The notes beneath the pieces are model-generated. The model was not told the DNA's origin. It saw only the letters and a program-made list of their open reading frames with translations, and did not search any database. The position numbers and the translations under genes are program-made. This document shows, one piece after another, positions 42,372 through 51,685 of a DNA stretch of 64,000 bases. The stretch is taken from positions 558,001 to 622,000 of the forward strand of contig CBDDEC010000002.1 of assembly GCA_965226785.1 (NCBI GenBank), read 5' to 3'. The stretch comes from CBDDEC01 sp965226785. Its GTDB lineage: Bacteria; Chloroflexota; Dehalococcoidia; UBA2979. Each line of letters starts with the position of its first letter. Position 1 is the first letter of the stretch.

Positions 42372-43817
42372 ATGACCAACGCAGCCTCCACCAACGGCGG
42401 ACGCGACCTCTCCGATGTCCGCCTGGCCGTGATCGGCGCCGGCACCGGCGGCTACCCGGCAGCGTTCCTCGCCGCCGAGCTCGGAATGCAGGTCACGCTG
42501 ATCGATCCCGAAGCGAACCCCGGCGGCGTCTGCCTCTACCGCGGCTGCATCCCCTCGAAGGCGCTGCTCCACGCGGCGGAGCTGCTCCATGACGCGCGCG
42601 GCGCCGAGGAGCTGGGGATCCGTTTCGGCGAACCCGAGATCGACCTCGAACAACTGCGCGACTGGAAGGACGCCGTCGTCAACAAGCTCACCAGCGGTCT
42701 CGGGCAGCTGACGCGAGCGCGCAAGGTGAACTACCGGCAGGGCCGTGCGAGGTTCCTCGACGCGGACACGCTCCATATCGCGAACGACGGCGACATCGAG
42801 GAGCTCGGCTTCGACTACGCGATCGTTGCGACCGGGTCTTCGCCGATGATCCCGGGCACACTCGCCATCGAATCCGACCGCGTCTGGGACTCGACCGACG
42901 CGCTCGAACTGCGCGAGGTCCCCGACCGCCTGCTCGTCGTGGGCGGCGGCTACATCGGCCTCGAGATGGGCAGCGTCTACGAGGCGCTCGGCTCTGAGGT
43001 CACGGTGGTCGAGATGACGACCGGCCTCTTGCCGGGCGCCGACCGCGACCTCGTGCGCGTCCTTGAGCGCTCGCTCCGCGACCGCTTCGCCGCGATCCAT
43101 CTGAAGACGAGCGTGACGGCCCTCGAGGAGACGGCGGACGGCGTCGCCGTGACGCTGTCGGGCGTGGAGCACGAACACGAGACCGTCGAGGTCGATCGCG
43201 TCCTGATCGCGGTCGGTCGCCGGCCGAACAGCGAAGGCGTCGGCCTCGAGTCGTTGGCAACCATCGTCAACGACCGCGGCTTCGTCGAAGTGGACGGTCA
43301 GCGCCGCACCGCCGAGCCCTCGGTGTTCGCGGTCGGCGATGTCGCCGGCGAGCCGATGCTCGCGCACAAGGCGACACACGAGGCTCGTGTGGCGGTCGAG
43401 ACGATCGCCGGCGAACCCGCGCTCTGGGACCCGGCGGCGATCCCCGCCATCGTCTTCACCGATCCCGAGCTGGCGTGGACCGGCCTCAGCGAGACGGAGG
43501 CGCAGCGGCGCGGCATCGACATTGAGACGGTGTCCTACCCGTGGAGCGCCTCGGGACGCGCCACCACGATCGCGCGCAACGACGGCCTGACGAAGCTCGT
43601 CCTCGAGCCTCGCACGCAGCGCATCCTCGGCGTCGGCATCGTCGGCCGTGGTGCCGGCGAACTGATGGGCGAGGCCACACTGGCCGTCGAGATGGGCGCA
43701 CGCGCGGACGATCTCCGCCTCACGGTGCACACTCACCCCACTCTGTCCGAGACGCTGATGGAGTCGGCCGAGCTGCTGTTTAACACGAGCCCGCACTACA
43801 TCGCCCGCCGCCGCTAA
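42372..43817 (+). CDS. lpdA: dihydrolipoyl dehydrogenase, E3 component
   Basis: Re-oxidises dihydrolipoamide with NAD. 481 residues. VIGAGTGGYPAAFLAAELG binds FAD, the redox disulfide is GGVCLYRGCIPSKALLH (about 52-57), VVGGGYIGLEMGSVYEALG binds NAD, and the C-terminal HTHPTLSE gives the His-Glu pair of the partner subunit. It begins 4 nt after aceF, completing an E1-E2-E3 set for pyruvate to acetyl-CoA. Confidence 0.96.
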   Translation: MTNAASTNGGRDLSDVRLAVIGAGTGGYPAAFLAAELGMQVTLIDPEANPGGVCLYRGCIPSKALLHAAELLHDARGAEELGIRFGEPEIDLEQLRDWKDAVVNKLTSGLGQLTRARKVNYRQGRARFLDADTLHIANDGDIEELGFDYAIVATGSSPMIPGTLAIESDRVWDSTDALELREVPDRLLVVGGGYIGLEMGSVYEALGSEVTVVEMTTGLLPGADRDLVRVLERSLRDRFAAIHLKTSVTALEETADGVAVTLSGVEHEHETVEVDRVLIAVGRRPNSEGVGLESLATIVNDRGFVEVDGQRRTAEPSVFAVGDVAGEPMLAHKATHEARVAVETIAGEPALWDPAAIPAIVFTDPELAWTGLSETEAQRRGIDIETVSYPWSASGRATTIARNDGLTKLVLEPRTQRILGVGIVGRGAGELMGEATLAVEMGARADDLRLTVHTHPTLSETLMESAELLFNTSPHYIARRR

Positions 43818-43927
43818 CGCGACATCCGGACCGGCCCCGGCGGTCCGAGGACCCGTGACACTCAACGCGCAGCGTGGCGCTGTGGTTCAATCGATGCGGG
43901 CGGGTAGTCGGACGAAGGCCGCATCCG

Positions 43928-45324
43928 ATGACGCCCGATCGCCCCCACATCGCTCTGCCCGCGGACGCATCGCGCGCCCCGCGCCCGCCGCGAGGTCTCT
44001 CGCGTCGCCAGTTCCTCGCTGCCGCTGGGCTCGCGACCGCCGGTCTGGTCCTCGGACCAACGAAGTTGCTCGCACGCTCGCTCCCCGCGCCCATTCACCC
44101 CCCGGCTGCGCCTCTCCTCGTCGGGCGCGCCGCGCACCACATCGCCTGGGTCTGGCAGTTCACCGTCGACGGCTCGCGCGAGCTGATCCGCGAAACGCTT
44201 GCCAGGCACGGCATGGGCGTAGCGCTGAAGACGCACGACGGGCTGAAGTGGATGTCGGAGCACGACCCCGACCCCTGGGCTGTCAGCGGCCCGGCTCGCG
44301 TCGAGGAGCTGGCCGAGTTCTTCGAGGCTGGCGGCGTGCCCTCCACGCCTGGTGCGTCGTCAAGGGTCACAACGCCCCGCGCGAGGCCGAGATGGCGGCG
44401 CAGGTCCTCAACGCGGGCGCGCGCTCGCTGTTCCTCGACCTCGAGGCGCACGTCGGGTTCTGGGACGGCACCAGCCTCGACGCGATCGTCTACGGCGCCG
44501 AGCTGCGCCGGCTCGCCCCGGACGCGTTCGTCTCCACCTCGGTCGACCCGCGCCCGTGGCAGATCGACCTCGTGCCGATCGAGGAGTTCGCCGCATTCAG
44601 CGACGAGCTCTCGCCGCAGGTGTACTGGAGTCTGTTCAGCAACTCGACCCACCTCCGGTTCTACGCGCGTGAGGGCATGACCCCGCCCGCCAGCGGCATC
44701 GACGGCAGGTTCGTCCTCGAATCCGCGATGGCGCGCCTCGCCCGCTTCGATCTGCCGATCCACCCAATCGGCGACGGCCCGCTTCCCGCCAGCGCCGGTT
44801 GGCACAACTTCGTCGAGGGTGCGCGCGCCGTGGGGGCCGAGTCGCTATCGACGTTCCGCTTCGGCAACAGCGATCCGAGCGTGTTCGCGCTGCTGCGCGA
44901 CACCGAGCCACAGCCCGACGGCTACACCGTGGTCGGCGGCGACACGTTGAGTGCGCTGGCGGCCCGCTGGTCGACCAGCGTCGCTACCATCACCGACCTC
45001 AACGGCATCGAGAACCCCGACCTCATCGTCGTCGGGCAGCAGCTGATCGTCCCCGGCCGTGGCCGCGCCGGGCGCACGGCGCTTGCCGGTGGCTCCGCGC
45101 CAACCTCCACGGTGTCGGCGCCGACGAGGGCGGCCGGCGCGCCGCTCTCCACCGATCCCGTGACGCCGCCCAGCTCCTCGGGCGGTACGTACACCGTGCA
45201 ACCGGGCGACTCGCTCTCCCTCATCGCCGAACGCCTCGGCGTGAGCCTCCAGGCGCTGATCGACGCGAATGGCATTGCTGACGCGAACCTGATCTACGTC
45301 GGCCAGGAGTTGATCGTCCCCTGA
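43928..45324 (+). CDS. Tat-exported protein with two LysM domains, frameshifted
   Basis: The N-terminus has a twin-arginine signal (LSRRQFLAAAGLATAGLVLG, about 24-43). A TIM-barrel-like region follows (IAWVWQFTVDGSRELIRETL, then LFLDLEAHVGFWDG, TSVDPRPWQIDLVP, DELSPQVYWSLFSN), resembling glycoside-hydrolase-like domains. Two C-terminal LysM domains (GYTVVGGDTLSALAARWSTS and YTVQPGDSLSLIAERLGVS) bind cell-wall glycan. The frame breaks at 44339-44341: one more C in the CCC run gives GGVPLHAWCVV and joins both halves. Without it translation stops well before the LysM domains. The catalytic role is unknown. Confidence 0.75.
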
Positions 45325-45352
45325 CGCCAACGACCTCGAGGGGCGCGTCAGG
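45320..45352. terminator. bidirectional hairpin over two convergent stop codons
   Basis: CCTGACGC (45320-45327) and GCGTCAGG (45345-45352) pair over 8 bp with a 17-nt loop. The left arm contains the TGA of the LysM gene and the right arm contains the complement of the TGA of the minus-strand methyltransferase, so one structure could end both transcripts. Confidence 0.4.
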
Positions 45353-46189
45353 CAGGCTTGCGCGCGCGCAGCGAGTACATCATCGGCACACTTTCGCGGT
45401 GCTCCGGCAGAATCCAACGGTCCGGCCCGTCCTCGACCATGAACGGCAGCATGCGGAACGTGCTCCAGTCGTGCTCGTGCAGAAACTCGAGCTGCAGCCC
45501 GGCGGCCACGAGCGCGGTCACGACCTCGCCGAGGCTGTGCGACCACTCGTACGGCTGGTTATGCACCGTCGGCTCGCTCGTGGCATAGCTCCCGCTCGTC
45601 GTGAACTCGAGTGGCGAGGTACAGTAGGGGTAGGCCACGCGTAGCTCCTCGACGCCCGCCGCGTCGTCGAAGATCCAGGCGACGTGGTGGAACTCGCGAA
45701 TGTAGAAGACGCCGCCGGGCCGCAGGCAGGCCGCCGCCGCTCGCGCCCAGCCGTCGACATCGGGCAGCCAGCCGAGCACCCCTGCGGCCGTGTAAACGAC
45801 GTCGAACTGACGTCCGCCGAGCGCCGCCGAGCGCCGCCGAGCGCCGCCGGCGCGTCGAAGACGCTCGCCTCGACGAAATCCGCCGCGATGCCCACCTCCG
45901 ACGCCAGCTCACGGGCGGTAGCGATCGCCTCGCCTGAGAAGTCCAACCCGGTGACGGTCGCACCGAGCCGCGCCCACGACAGCGTGTCGAGCCCGAAGTG
46001 GCATTGCAGGTGCAAGAGCGACCGGCCCGTGACGTCGCCCAGCTCCTGCACCTCAAGGTCGGGCAGTGTGCTGGCGCCTGCGCGGAACCCCGGAACGTCG
46101 TAGAGGTCGGCGACCACATGCAGCGGGACGCGCTCGTCCCACATCGTGCGGTTCGCGTCGAGGCGCGCCTGCTCGTCGGGTGCAGTCAT
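45348..46189 (-). CDS. class I SAM-dependent methyltransferase, broken by a 10-bp repeat
   Basis: A small-molecule-type methyltransferase of about 275 residues when repaired. The N-terminal half (DANRTMWDERVPLHVVADL, LLHLQCHFGLDTLSWARLG, VTGLDFSGEAIATARELA) holds the SAM site. The C-terminal half (GVLGWLPDVDGWARAAAACL, GGVFYIREFHHVAWIFDD, RMLPFMVEDGPDRWILPE) is in another frame. The join lies in a 10-bp tandem repeat at 45814-45849. With one repeat unit the sequence reads APAALGGRQFDVVYTAAGVL in frame; the present three units add 20 bp and shift the frame. Four units would also be in frame. The ATG at 46189 fits the family start. Confidence 0.75.
45814..45849. repeat. 10-bp tandem repeat inside methyltransferase gene
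   Basis: About 3.6 copies of GCGCCGCCGA (plus strand), with perfect units at 45821-45830 and 45831-45840 and partial units on both sides. The unit length is not a multiple of three, so copy number sets the frame of the methyltransferase on the minus strand. Confidence 0.85.
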
Positions 46190-46313
46190 GCCGGTTGACC
46201 GGGCGCCGAGGCAGGGCATGGGAGCCCCGGGCGCGACTCAGTTGGCGAAATAAAGTTAGCTCTGTCGAGTGGCCCGGGGCCTGGCGGCAGCGTACGCGCC
46301 ACGAAAACGTTTG

Positions 46314-47141
46314 TCATGCAACCCCGCCGACGCCGACCTCGAACTCCCGCGCCACGTCCAGGGCGCGGCGCACGGCGACGCCTTCCTGCGCTGCGATGTG
46401 GTCCAGCAGGCGTTCGAATTGCCGCAGCCGCCCCAGCCGGCCGCTGATCCAGAGATGCAGCGTCAGCGTGAACGCCCGCCCACGCTCGTAAGCCTCGTCG
46501 AACGTATCGATCCAGCCGTCGACGACATCGCGTGGCTGAGCCATCAGGCTCACGCGCCCGCTCGCGGGGTTGAACATGTAATACGGCGCATCGTCGAGGG
46601 ACCAGTGCACCGGAATCTCGACGAGCCGCCGGCCACCGGCCTCGACGGTGTACGGCACATCGTCGCCCATCAGGCTCGAGTCATAGACGAAGCCGCGCTC
46701 GGCGAGCAGGTCGAGCGAATGCTCGGACAGCTCCCAGCTCGGCGAGCGATAGCCCAGCGGTCGGTCGCCGGTGATGCCCTCGAGGATGGCGCTGCCGTGA
46801 TCCAGGACCTCGGCCTCCGCCTCGCGACCGTCGAGGTCCGCTGGCGGCTCATGGAGGTAGCCGTGGTGAGCCACCTCGTGGCCGGCGGTCGCGACCGCCT
46901 CGACCATCGCGGGATGCCGCTCCGCGACCCAGCCCGGGATGTAGAACGACGCCGGCAGGTCGCGCTCGGCGAGCACCTCGAGGATCCGCGGCACGGCCAC
47001 GTTCGGCCCGAACTCGCCCATCGACCGCGCGGATGGCATGCGCTCGATCGCGGGGTTGCGATGGATGCTCGCCGACGGGCCATCCACGTCGAACCCGAGC
47101 ATCACGGTGCAGCGTGTATCGCCTGGCCAGATGCCGCTCAT
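46314..47141 (-). CDS. polysaccharide-deacetylase-family protein
   Basis: A 275-residue NodB-homology protein without a signal peptide. MLGFDVDGPSAS gives the catalytic Asp and metal Asp. AGHEVAHHGYLHEPP provides the HxxxH-type metal ligands. GYRSPSWELSEHSLDLLAE and a C-terminal LTLHLWISGRLGRL complete the fold. The FDVDGPS form and cytoplasmic location resemble PuuE/allantoinase-like and imidase-like deacetylases rather than secreted chitin or peptidoglycan deacetylases. Substrate not assignable. Confidence 0.85.
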   Translation of the reverse strand: MSGIWPGDTRCTVMLGFDVDGPSASIHRNPAIERMPSARSMGEFGPNVAVPRILEVLAERDLPASFYIPGWVAERHPAMVEAVATAGHEVAHHGYLHEPPADLDGREAEAEVLDHGSAILEGITGDRPLGYRSPSWELSEHSLDLLAERGFVYDSSLMGDDVPYTVEAGGRRLVEIPVHWSLDDAPYYMFNPASGRVSLMAQPRDVVDGWIDTFDEAYERGRAFTLTLHLWISGRLGRLRQFERLLDHIAAQEGVAVRRALDVAREFEVGVGGVA

Positions 47142-47319
47142 CGCCGCCCCTCATCGCTTCGCCGCCGCGAGGCAGCCTACACGACCGCGTGCGGACAGGC
47201 CCGGCGAGGTTCGATGCGCTTGAGGGAACGACGCGGTGATCGGCGGTGGTCAGGTCATGGACTTCCGTGCATGCTGCGCACGGTCAGCACACACCACACC
47301 ACTGGAGGAGAACGGCTGT

Positions 47320-47934
47320 ATGGCGGTCATCTGCATCTCACGCACCCTCGGCGCTGGCGGCGAAGAGATTGGTCAGCTCGTCGCTCAGGCCGCCGGGATG
47401 CAGTATGTCGACAACGAGATCGTGTCGGAGGCCGCGCGGCGGTTGACGCTCCCCGATGACGTTGTAGCGGAAGCCGAGGCGCCCGAGAGCTGGGTCTCCC
47501 GACTCGTCCGCGCGCTCGCGCTCAACTCGCTCACCGAGGCCGACCCCACGGCTTTCTCTCCCGAGACGGTCCTCGAGGGCGACCGCGACCTCCAGCGCCA
47601 GCTGATCCGCGAGGTGCTCGGTGAGACCGCCGAGGCCGGCAACGCCGTGATCGTCGCACACGGTGCGGCCATGGCCCTTGGCGCGAGCCCAGACGTGACG
47701 CGCGTATTGGTCACCGCCAGCCGGGACGAGCGGATCGGCCGCGTCGCCGCAAACGTATCGCCCGCTGAGGCGGAGCGTGAGGTCGACGCCTCCGACGAGG
47801 CCCGGCGCAACTACTTCAAGCGCTTCTACGACGTCTCGCAGGAGCTGCCGACGCACTACGACCTCGTGATCAACACCGACCTCGTGAGTGCGGAGACCGC
47901 GACACAGCTCGTGCTGGCGACGGCGAACCGCTAG
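47320..47934 (+). CDS. cytidylate kinase-like protein
   Basis: A 204-residue P-loop-type protein of the cytidylate-kinase-like family. AVICISRTLGAGGEEIGQLVA is a modified phosphate loop. YVDNEIVSEAARRL, GNAVIVAHGAAMAL and RVLVTASRDERIGRVA follow in family order. Members of this group are separate from Cmk and have no settled substrate. The ATG has GGAGGAGA about 10 nt upstream. It is a single-gene unit. Confidence 0.8.
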   Translation: MAVICISRTLGAGGEEIGQLVAQAAGMQYVDNEIVSEAARRLTLPDDVVAEAEAPESWVSRLVRALALNSLTEADPTAFSPETVLEGDRDLQRQLIREVLGETAEAGNAVIVAHGAAMALGASPDVTRVLVTASRDERIGRVAANVSPAEAEREVDASDEARRNYFKRFYDVSQELPTHYDLVINTDLVSAETATQLVLATANR

Positions 47935-48050
47935 CGACACCCTGGGCGATGGCCATCCGATAGCCCCGTGATAGCGCGGAATGGAACGGACATGCGCGAA
48001 CATACGTCGTAGGGTTAATCAGGCTGCTCTCGCGCTCCGGAGTCCCCGCT

Positions 48051-49517
48051 ATGAGCTCGATCCTTGCCGGTCACCGACGTGCAGCGCTCGCGGTCGCCGT
48101 GGGCGCGCTCGCGCTCCTGACGACCGCCTGCGGTGGCGGCAGCGGTGACGATGCGGCCACGCCGACGCCCACAGCGACGTTGTCCGAAGCGCCCTCCGAC
48201 CTGCAGCTACAGCTCGCTCAGAGCGGCCTCGCCGACCTCGCCGAAGTGATCGAGGTAGTGCTCGAGGCCGATTCGCGGGCCCTGGAGGACAGCATAGAGT
48301 TCAGTAACCGCCCCTGCTCGGCCGCACTCGACCCCGGCAGCGAGCCCGGTTGCCACTTCGATGTCGTATCGAGCCCGTCCGGCAACGTGCGGCGCTACAC
48401 GGAAACGGAGGGGACGCTCGTCGAGGTGTTCCCCTTTGCCGCATGCAACCTCGAGTGGCGTCGCGAGGACAACCTGATCGACGTGTTCGACTGGGTCGAC
48501 GGCGCCGATCCGCAAGTCTATGCCATCTTCGAAGCGCCCGAGGACCGGCAGCTGCCCGGCGACTACGTGGCCGTCTTCGCCTCGGCGGAGCGGCAGTTCG
48601 GCCTCGCGGTCTACGCGCGTGGCGACCGCGTCAGCGCCATCGCCCAGGGCTGCTCGCCGAACCCGTCCAGCCTGATTCCGGTGGACCAGGAGACGTTCAT
48701 CGTCGCCCCGCCGCGGGCGGTCGCCCCGACACCAGAGCCGATCGCCGGCAACGCGCGGATCATCACCGACCACCTCAACGTCCGCCTCGGCCCCGGCCTT
48801 GACTACTCGGTCGTCGGCCAGCTCAACGACGGCGCACAGATCGATGTCCTCGGGCGCAGCGTCGATGGCGAGTGGCTCGCCGTGGATGGCGCGGGCTGGG
48901 TCTTCTACAACCCCGAGTGGATCGACCTCGGCGTCACGCTGCCGTCCCTGGCCGCGCTCCACGTCTCCACCACGTTCGGCACGATCGGCGAACTGCACCC
49001 CGCAGGCACGCACCTGGGCGTTGGCTCCGTCGACGCGGTGATCGACGCTGTCACCAACCACGACGCCGCCGCGATCACCGGGCTGATCAACTACCTCTCG
49101 GTGCCCTGCACGAACGGGTCCCCCGGGCCGAGCTGCGACAACCTCGCGCCCGGCACACCGGTCGATGCGGTCGAGTTGGTAGCCTGCGAGGGCGGCTACC
49201 ACCGCCGAGGCTCGACCGTGCTCGCCGAAAACGTCCTCGCCGCCCCGGCCGCGGGCAATGCCGGCGACCGCTTGCACCTCTACCTGGTGGTGGAGACACC
49301 GGACGAAGCAAACGCCGAGTACGCGGTGCTGTTCGCCTTCGATGACGCGCGACACAGCGGCCGCCTGGTCTACGTCGGTCGCGACGGCGGCATCGTCGGC
49401 GCGTTCGTCGGCTGCGGCGATGAGCCACCGGTCTGGCTGCTACGAGGCATCGAGGGCTCAGCCCTCGCGGTCTTGCTGCCACCCCGACCGAGCGCCCTGG
49501 ACCCCTCGCCGCAGTAG
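48051..49517 (+). CDS. SH3-domain lipoprotein
   Basis: A 488-residue lipoprotein with signal peptide and lipobox LTTAC (Cys about 27) followed by a short Thr/Pro spacer. A central bacterial SH3 domain (about 230-285, IITDHLNVRLGPGLDYSVVG, WLAVDGAGWVFYNPEW) may bind peptidoglycan. The flanking parts, about 45-215 and 310-470, carry Cys pairs (CSAALDPGSEPGC, VPCTNGSPGPSC) and resemble each other in layout, possibly two copies of one domain. No catalytic motif seen. Confidence 0.75.
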   Translation: MSSILAGHRRAALAVAVGALALLTTACGGGSGDDAATPTPTATLSEAPSDLQLQLAQSGLADLAEVIEVVLEADSRALEDSIEFSNRPCSAALDPGSEPGCHFDVVSSPSGNVRRYTETEGTLVEVFPFAACNLEWRREDNLIDVFDWVDGADPQVYAIFEAPEDRQLPGDYVAVFASAERQFGLAVYARGDRVSAIAQGCSPNPSSLIPVDQETFIVAPPRAVAPTPEPIAGNARIITDHLNVRLGPGLDYSVVGQLNDGAQIDVLGRSVDGEWLAVDGAGWVFYNPEWIDLGVTLPSLAALHVSTTFGTIGELHPAGTHLGVGSVDAVIDAVTNHDAAAITGLINYLSVPCTNGSPGPSCDNLAPGTPVDAVELVACEGGYHRRGSTVLAENVLAAPAAGNAGDRLHLYLVVETPDEANAEYAVLFAFDDARHSGRLVYVGRDGGIVGAFVGCGDEPPVWLLRGIEGSALAVLLPPRPSALDPSPQ

Positions 49518-49562
49518 GAGCGCAACGGCCGCCGAGCAGCGAGCCGCATCAACGAAGCCAGC

Positions 49563-51071
49563 CTAGTCCGGGTCGAAGTGGTTGAGACCGTCCCGGCTGG
49601 TGAGCAAGCCGGTCAGGCCCACGCCCTCCCGCTCCGTGAACTGCGCGATCGTCGCGGAGTCCGTGGAGGTGTTGGCGATGAACCGCTGACCATCCTCCTG
49701 CCGTCCGAGGACGATTCCGCGCTCGGGTGAGCCGTCCCGACCGTAGATCACGGTGTAGGTCTCTACGGCGCCGCGACCGCTCGCCGCCTCGACGACCGGG
49801 GCGGGCGCGCGCTCCCGCTCGTGCTCCATGGGCTCGCTGTGGGCGGTGCCCGGCAGGTCATCACCGCTCGGCGGCTCGCTCGACCAGACGCTGGCCGCGT
49901 GCTTCGTCAGGTACCAGCCGTTGCCCGTGACGAGGCCGACCGAGCCTCGATCCTCACGCAGCACCTCGGCCATCGTCGTCAGCGAGTGCAAGGTGTAGGC
50001 GCTAGCCGGCCCGCCGGCATACGGCAGCCCGCCGGTCACGGTGAAACCTCGAGGATCGTCCTGGGCGAGGTCTAGCATCTCGCAAGCCATCTCCACCGCG
50101 ACCGGGAAGCAGGAGTAGAAGTCGATGTGCCCGACTTCATCGATGCCGATGCGAGCGTTGGCCAGCGCGCCCAGCGTCGAGTCGGCCATCGCCGGCGCGG
50201 CGGCGAAGTCCGGCCGCTCGCTCGCCCACCACGCCTCCTCGACGGCATCGCTGCCGCCGCGGTAGTAGACCCACCGTTCCTCGGGCACGCCCAGCTCGCG
50301 CGCCGCCTCGACCGAGGTCATGAGGAAGGCGGCAGCCTGGTCGGTCGCGAGCACGGCGTTGAGATACTTCGGGTAGGGGAAGCCGATCATGCGGTTGCTC
50401 GGCGCGACCGTCGTCAGCTCATCGGCGGAGCGATGCGTCGGGAACCAGGCGTAGGGATTGGCCGCGGCCACGGCGGTGAACGGCTCGAACAGCGCACCCA
50501 TCGAGGCGCGATGCTCCTCCAGGCTTAGCCCGCGCCTGGCGCGCAGCGCATTCTCGAAGATCGGGTAGATGTCGGTCGGCCCGTTGAGCCCGTAGGCCTT
50601 CTCGAGCTCGGTGTTGCCCGGCTTCAGCTCGCCGATCATCTGCGGCTCACCCTCGCCCCCCATCGTCCACTCGATGGGCAGGCCGGCCTGCTGCAACTTG
50701 CCGATCGTCCGCAGGTTGTTGCAACCGGCGATCAGCGCCACACGCGTCTCGCCGCGCATGATCTCTTCCGCCACCCGGTTCGTCGCCGTCACGCCGATCT
50801 GGCCGCTGATCTCGGTCGTGAACTCGAGGCGCGGCGAGGCGCCGAGGCGCTCCGCGAGCAGACGGGGCGCGTTCTGCGCGCGCCAGCCGGCCACCGAGAT
50901 CAGGGCGACGGTATCGACCTTCGACCAGACCCCACCGCCGACGCCCGCGTTCTCCGCAGCCGTGCCCGCGACATCCGCGAGCATGTCGAGGGGCTCAGGC
51001 GCCTCGGCCGGATCCACGTCCCGCTGGACGGACTGGCCGACGCCAATGATCACTGGTGTGCGGTCGTGCAT
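49563..51071 (-). CDS. thiolase-like protein (TLP1-type) without the usual active-site Cys
   Basis: A 502-residue thiolase-superfamily protein. PVIIGVGQSVQRDVDPAEAP begins the fold, TATNRVAEEIMRGETRVALIAG marks the core, and GHIDFYSCFPVAVEMACEML and VTGGLPYAGGPASAYTLHSL give the second-half motifs. Where true thiolases have the nucleophile Cys the sequence reads EISGQIGVTATN, so condensation or cleavage by the standard mechanism is unlikely. The last 90 residues (GAVETYTVIYGRDGSPERGI) match the extra C-terminal domain of thiolase-like protein type 1. An acyl-CoA-binding or altered enzyme is likely. It is divergent from the DinB-like gene at 51197. Confidence 0.8.
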   Translation of the reverse strand: MHDRTPVIIGVGQSVQRDVDPAEAPEPLDMLADVAGTAAENAGVGGGVWSKVDTVALISVAGWRAQNAPRLLAERLGASPRLEFTTEISGQIGVTATNRVAEEIMRGETRVALIAGCNNLRTIGKLQQAGLPIEWTMGGEGEPQMIGELKPGNTELEKAYGLNGPTDIYPIFENALRARRGLSLEEHRASMGALFEPFTAVAAANPYAWFPTHRSADELTTVAPSNRMIGFPYPKYLNAVLATDQAAAFLMTSVEAARELGVPEERWVYYRGGSDAVEEAWWASERPDFAAAPAMADSTLGALANARIGIDEVGHIDFYSCFPVAVEMACEMLDLAQDDPRGFTVTGGLPYAGGPASAYTLHSLTTMAEVLREDRGSVGLVTGNGWYLTKHAASVWSSEPPSGDDLPGTAHSEPMEHERERAPAPVVEAASGRGAVETYTVIYGRDGSPERGIVLGRQEDGQRFIANTSTDSATIAQFTEREGVGLTGLLTSRDGLNHFDPD

Positions 51072-51196
51072 GGTCGCTCCCGTTCGACTCACGACCGCCT
51101 CGACGGTCGCCCGCGCGAGCATGCCGCACCATCGCGCCGCGCGCCAGCGTCCGAGGTCACGCTCGACTGTGCTTCAATCGCCGCGGAGGCCTAGCC

Positions 51197-51685
51197 GTGT
51201 ACCGAAGTGACCAGCTCGCCGAGTTCACGATCGAGGAGTTTCGTCGCAACCTCGGGGGGTTGAGTGACGCCGACGCGCTGGTGCGCGTGCCCAAGGACGA
51301 TGGCACGGAGATGAACGCCGTCTCCTGGATCGTCCAGCACATCGCATCGCACTGGATCAACGTCTATGCGCAGGGCGTCGGCGAGCCGTTTCGCATGGAC
51401 ACCCTCCCGCCGCAGGACGGCACACCGCCCGCCTACCCCGACGCCCTGGCGCTGTTCGACGAAGGTGCCCAGATCCTCGAATGGCTGCCGGAAGCACCCG
51501 AGGCGGCGATGCTGCGCCCCTCGATGCGGGGTGAAACCGTGGGGCAGTTCCTGCTACGCGCCGTGCTCCACAGCTGGTTCCACATCGGCGAAATCAACGC
51601 GATCCGCCAGCACCTCGGTCACCCGACCCTCGACTTCGTCGGCGACTTCGCCGGCCGGCTCGCCTGGATCGAGGGGCAGACCTAG
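51197..51685 (+). CDS. DinB-family protein
   Basis: A 162-residue four-helix protein. Metal-ligand histidines are in WIVQHIASHWINVYAQG and the family-typical RAVLHSWFHIGEINAIRQHLGH. The GTG start is chosen because GGAGG lies 8 nt upstream. It is the most canonical of the three DinB-like genes in the window. Its stop overlaps the end of the convergent lipoprotein gene by four bases. Confidence 0.8.
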   Translation: MYRSDQLAEFTIEEFRRNLGGLSDADALVRVPKDDGTEMNAVSWIVQHIASHWINVYAQGVGEPFRMDTLPPQDGTPPAYPDALALFDEGAQILEWLPEAPEAAMLRPSMRGETVGQFLLRAVLHSWFHIGEINAIRQHLGHPTLDFVGDFAGRLAWIEGQT

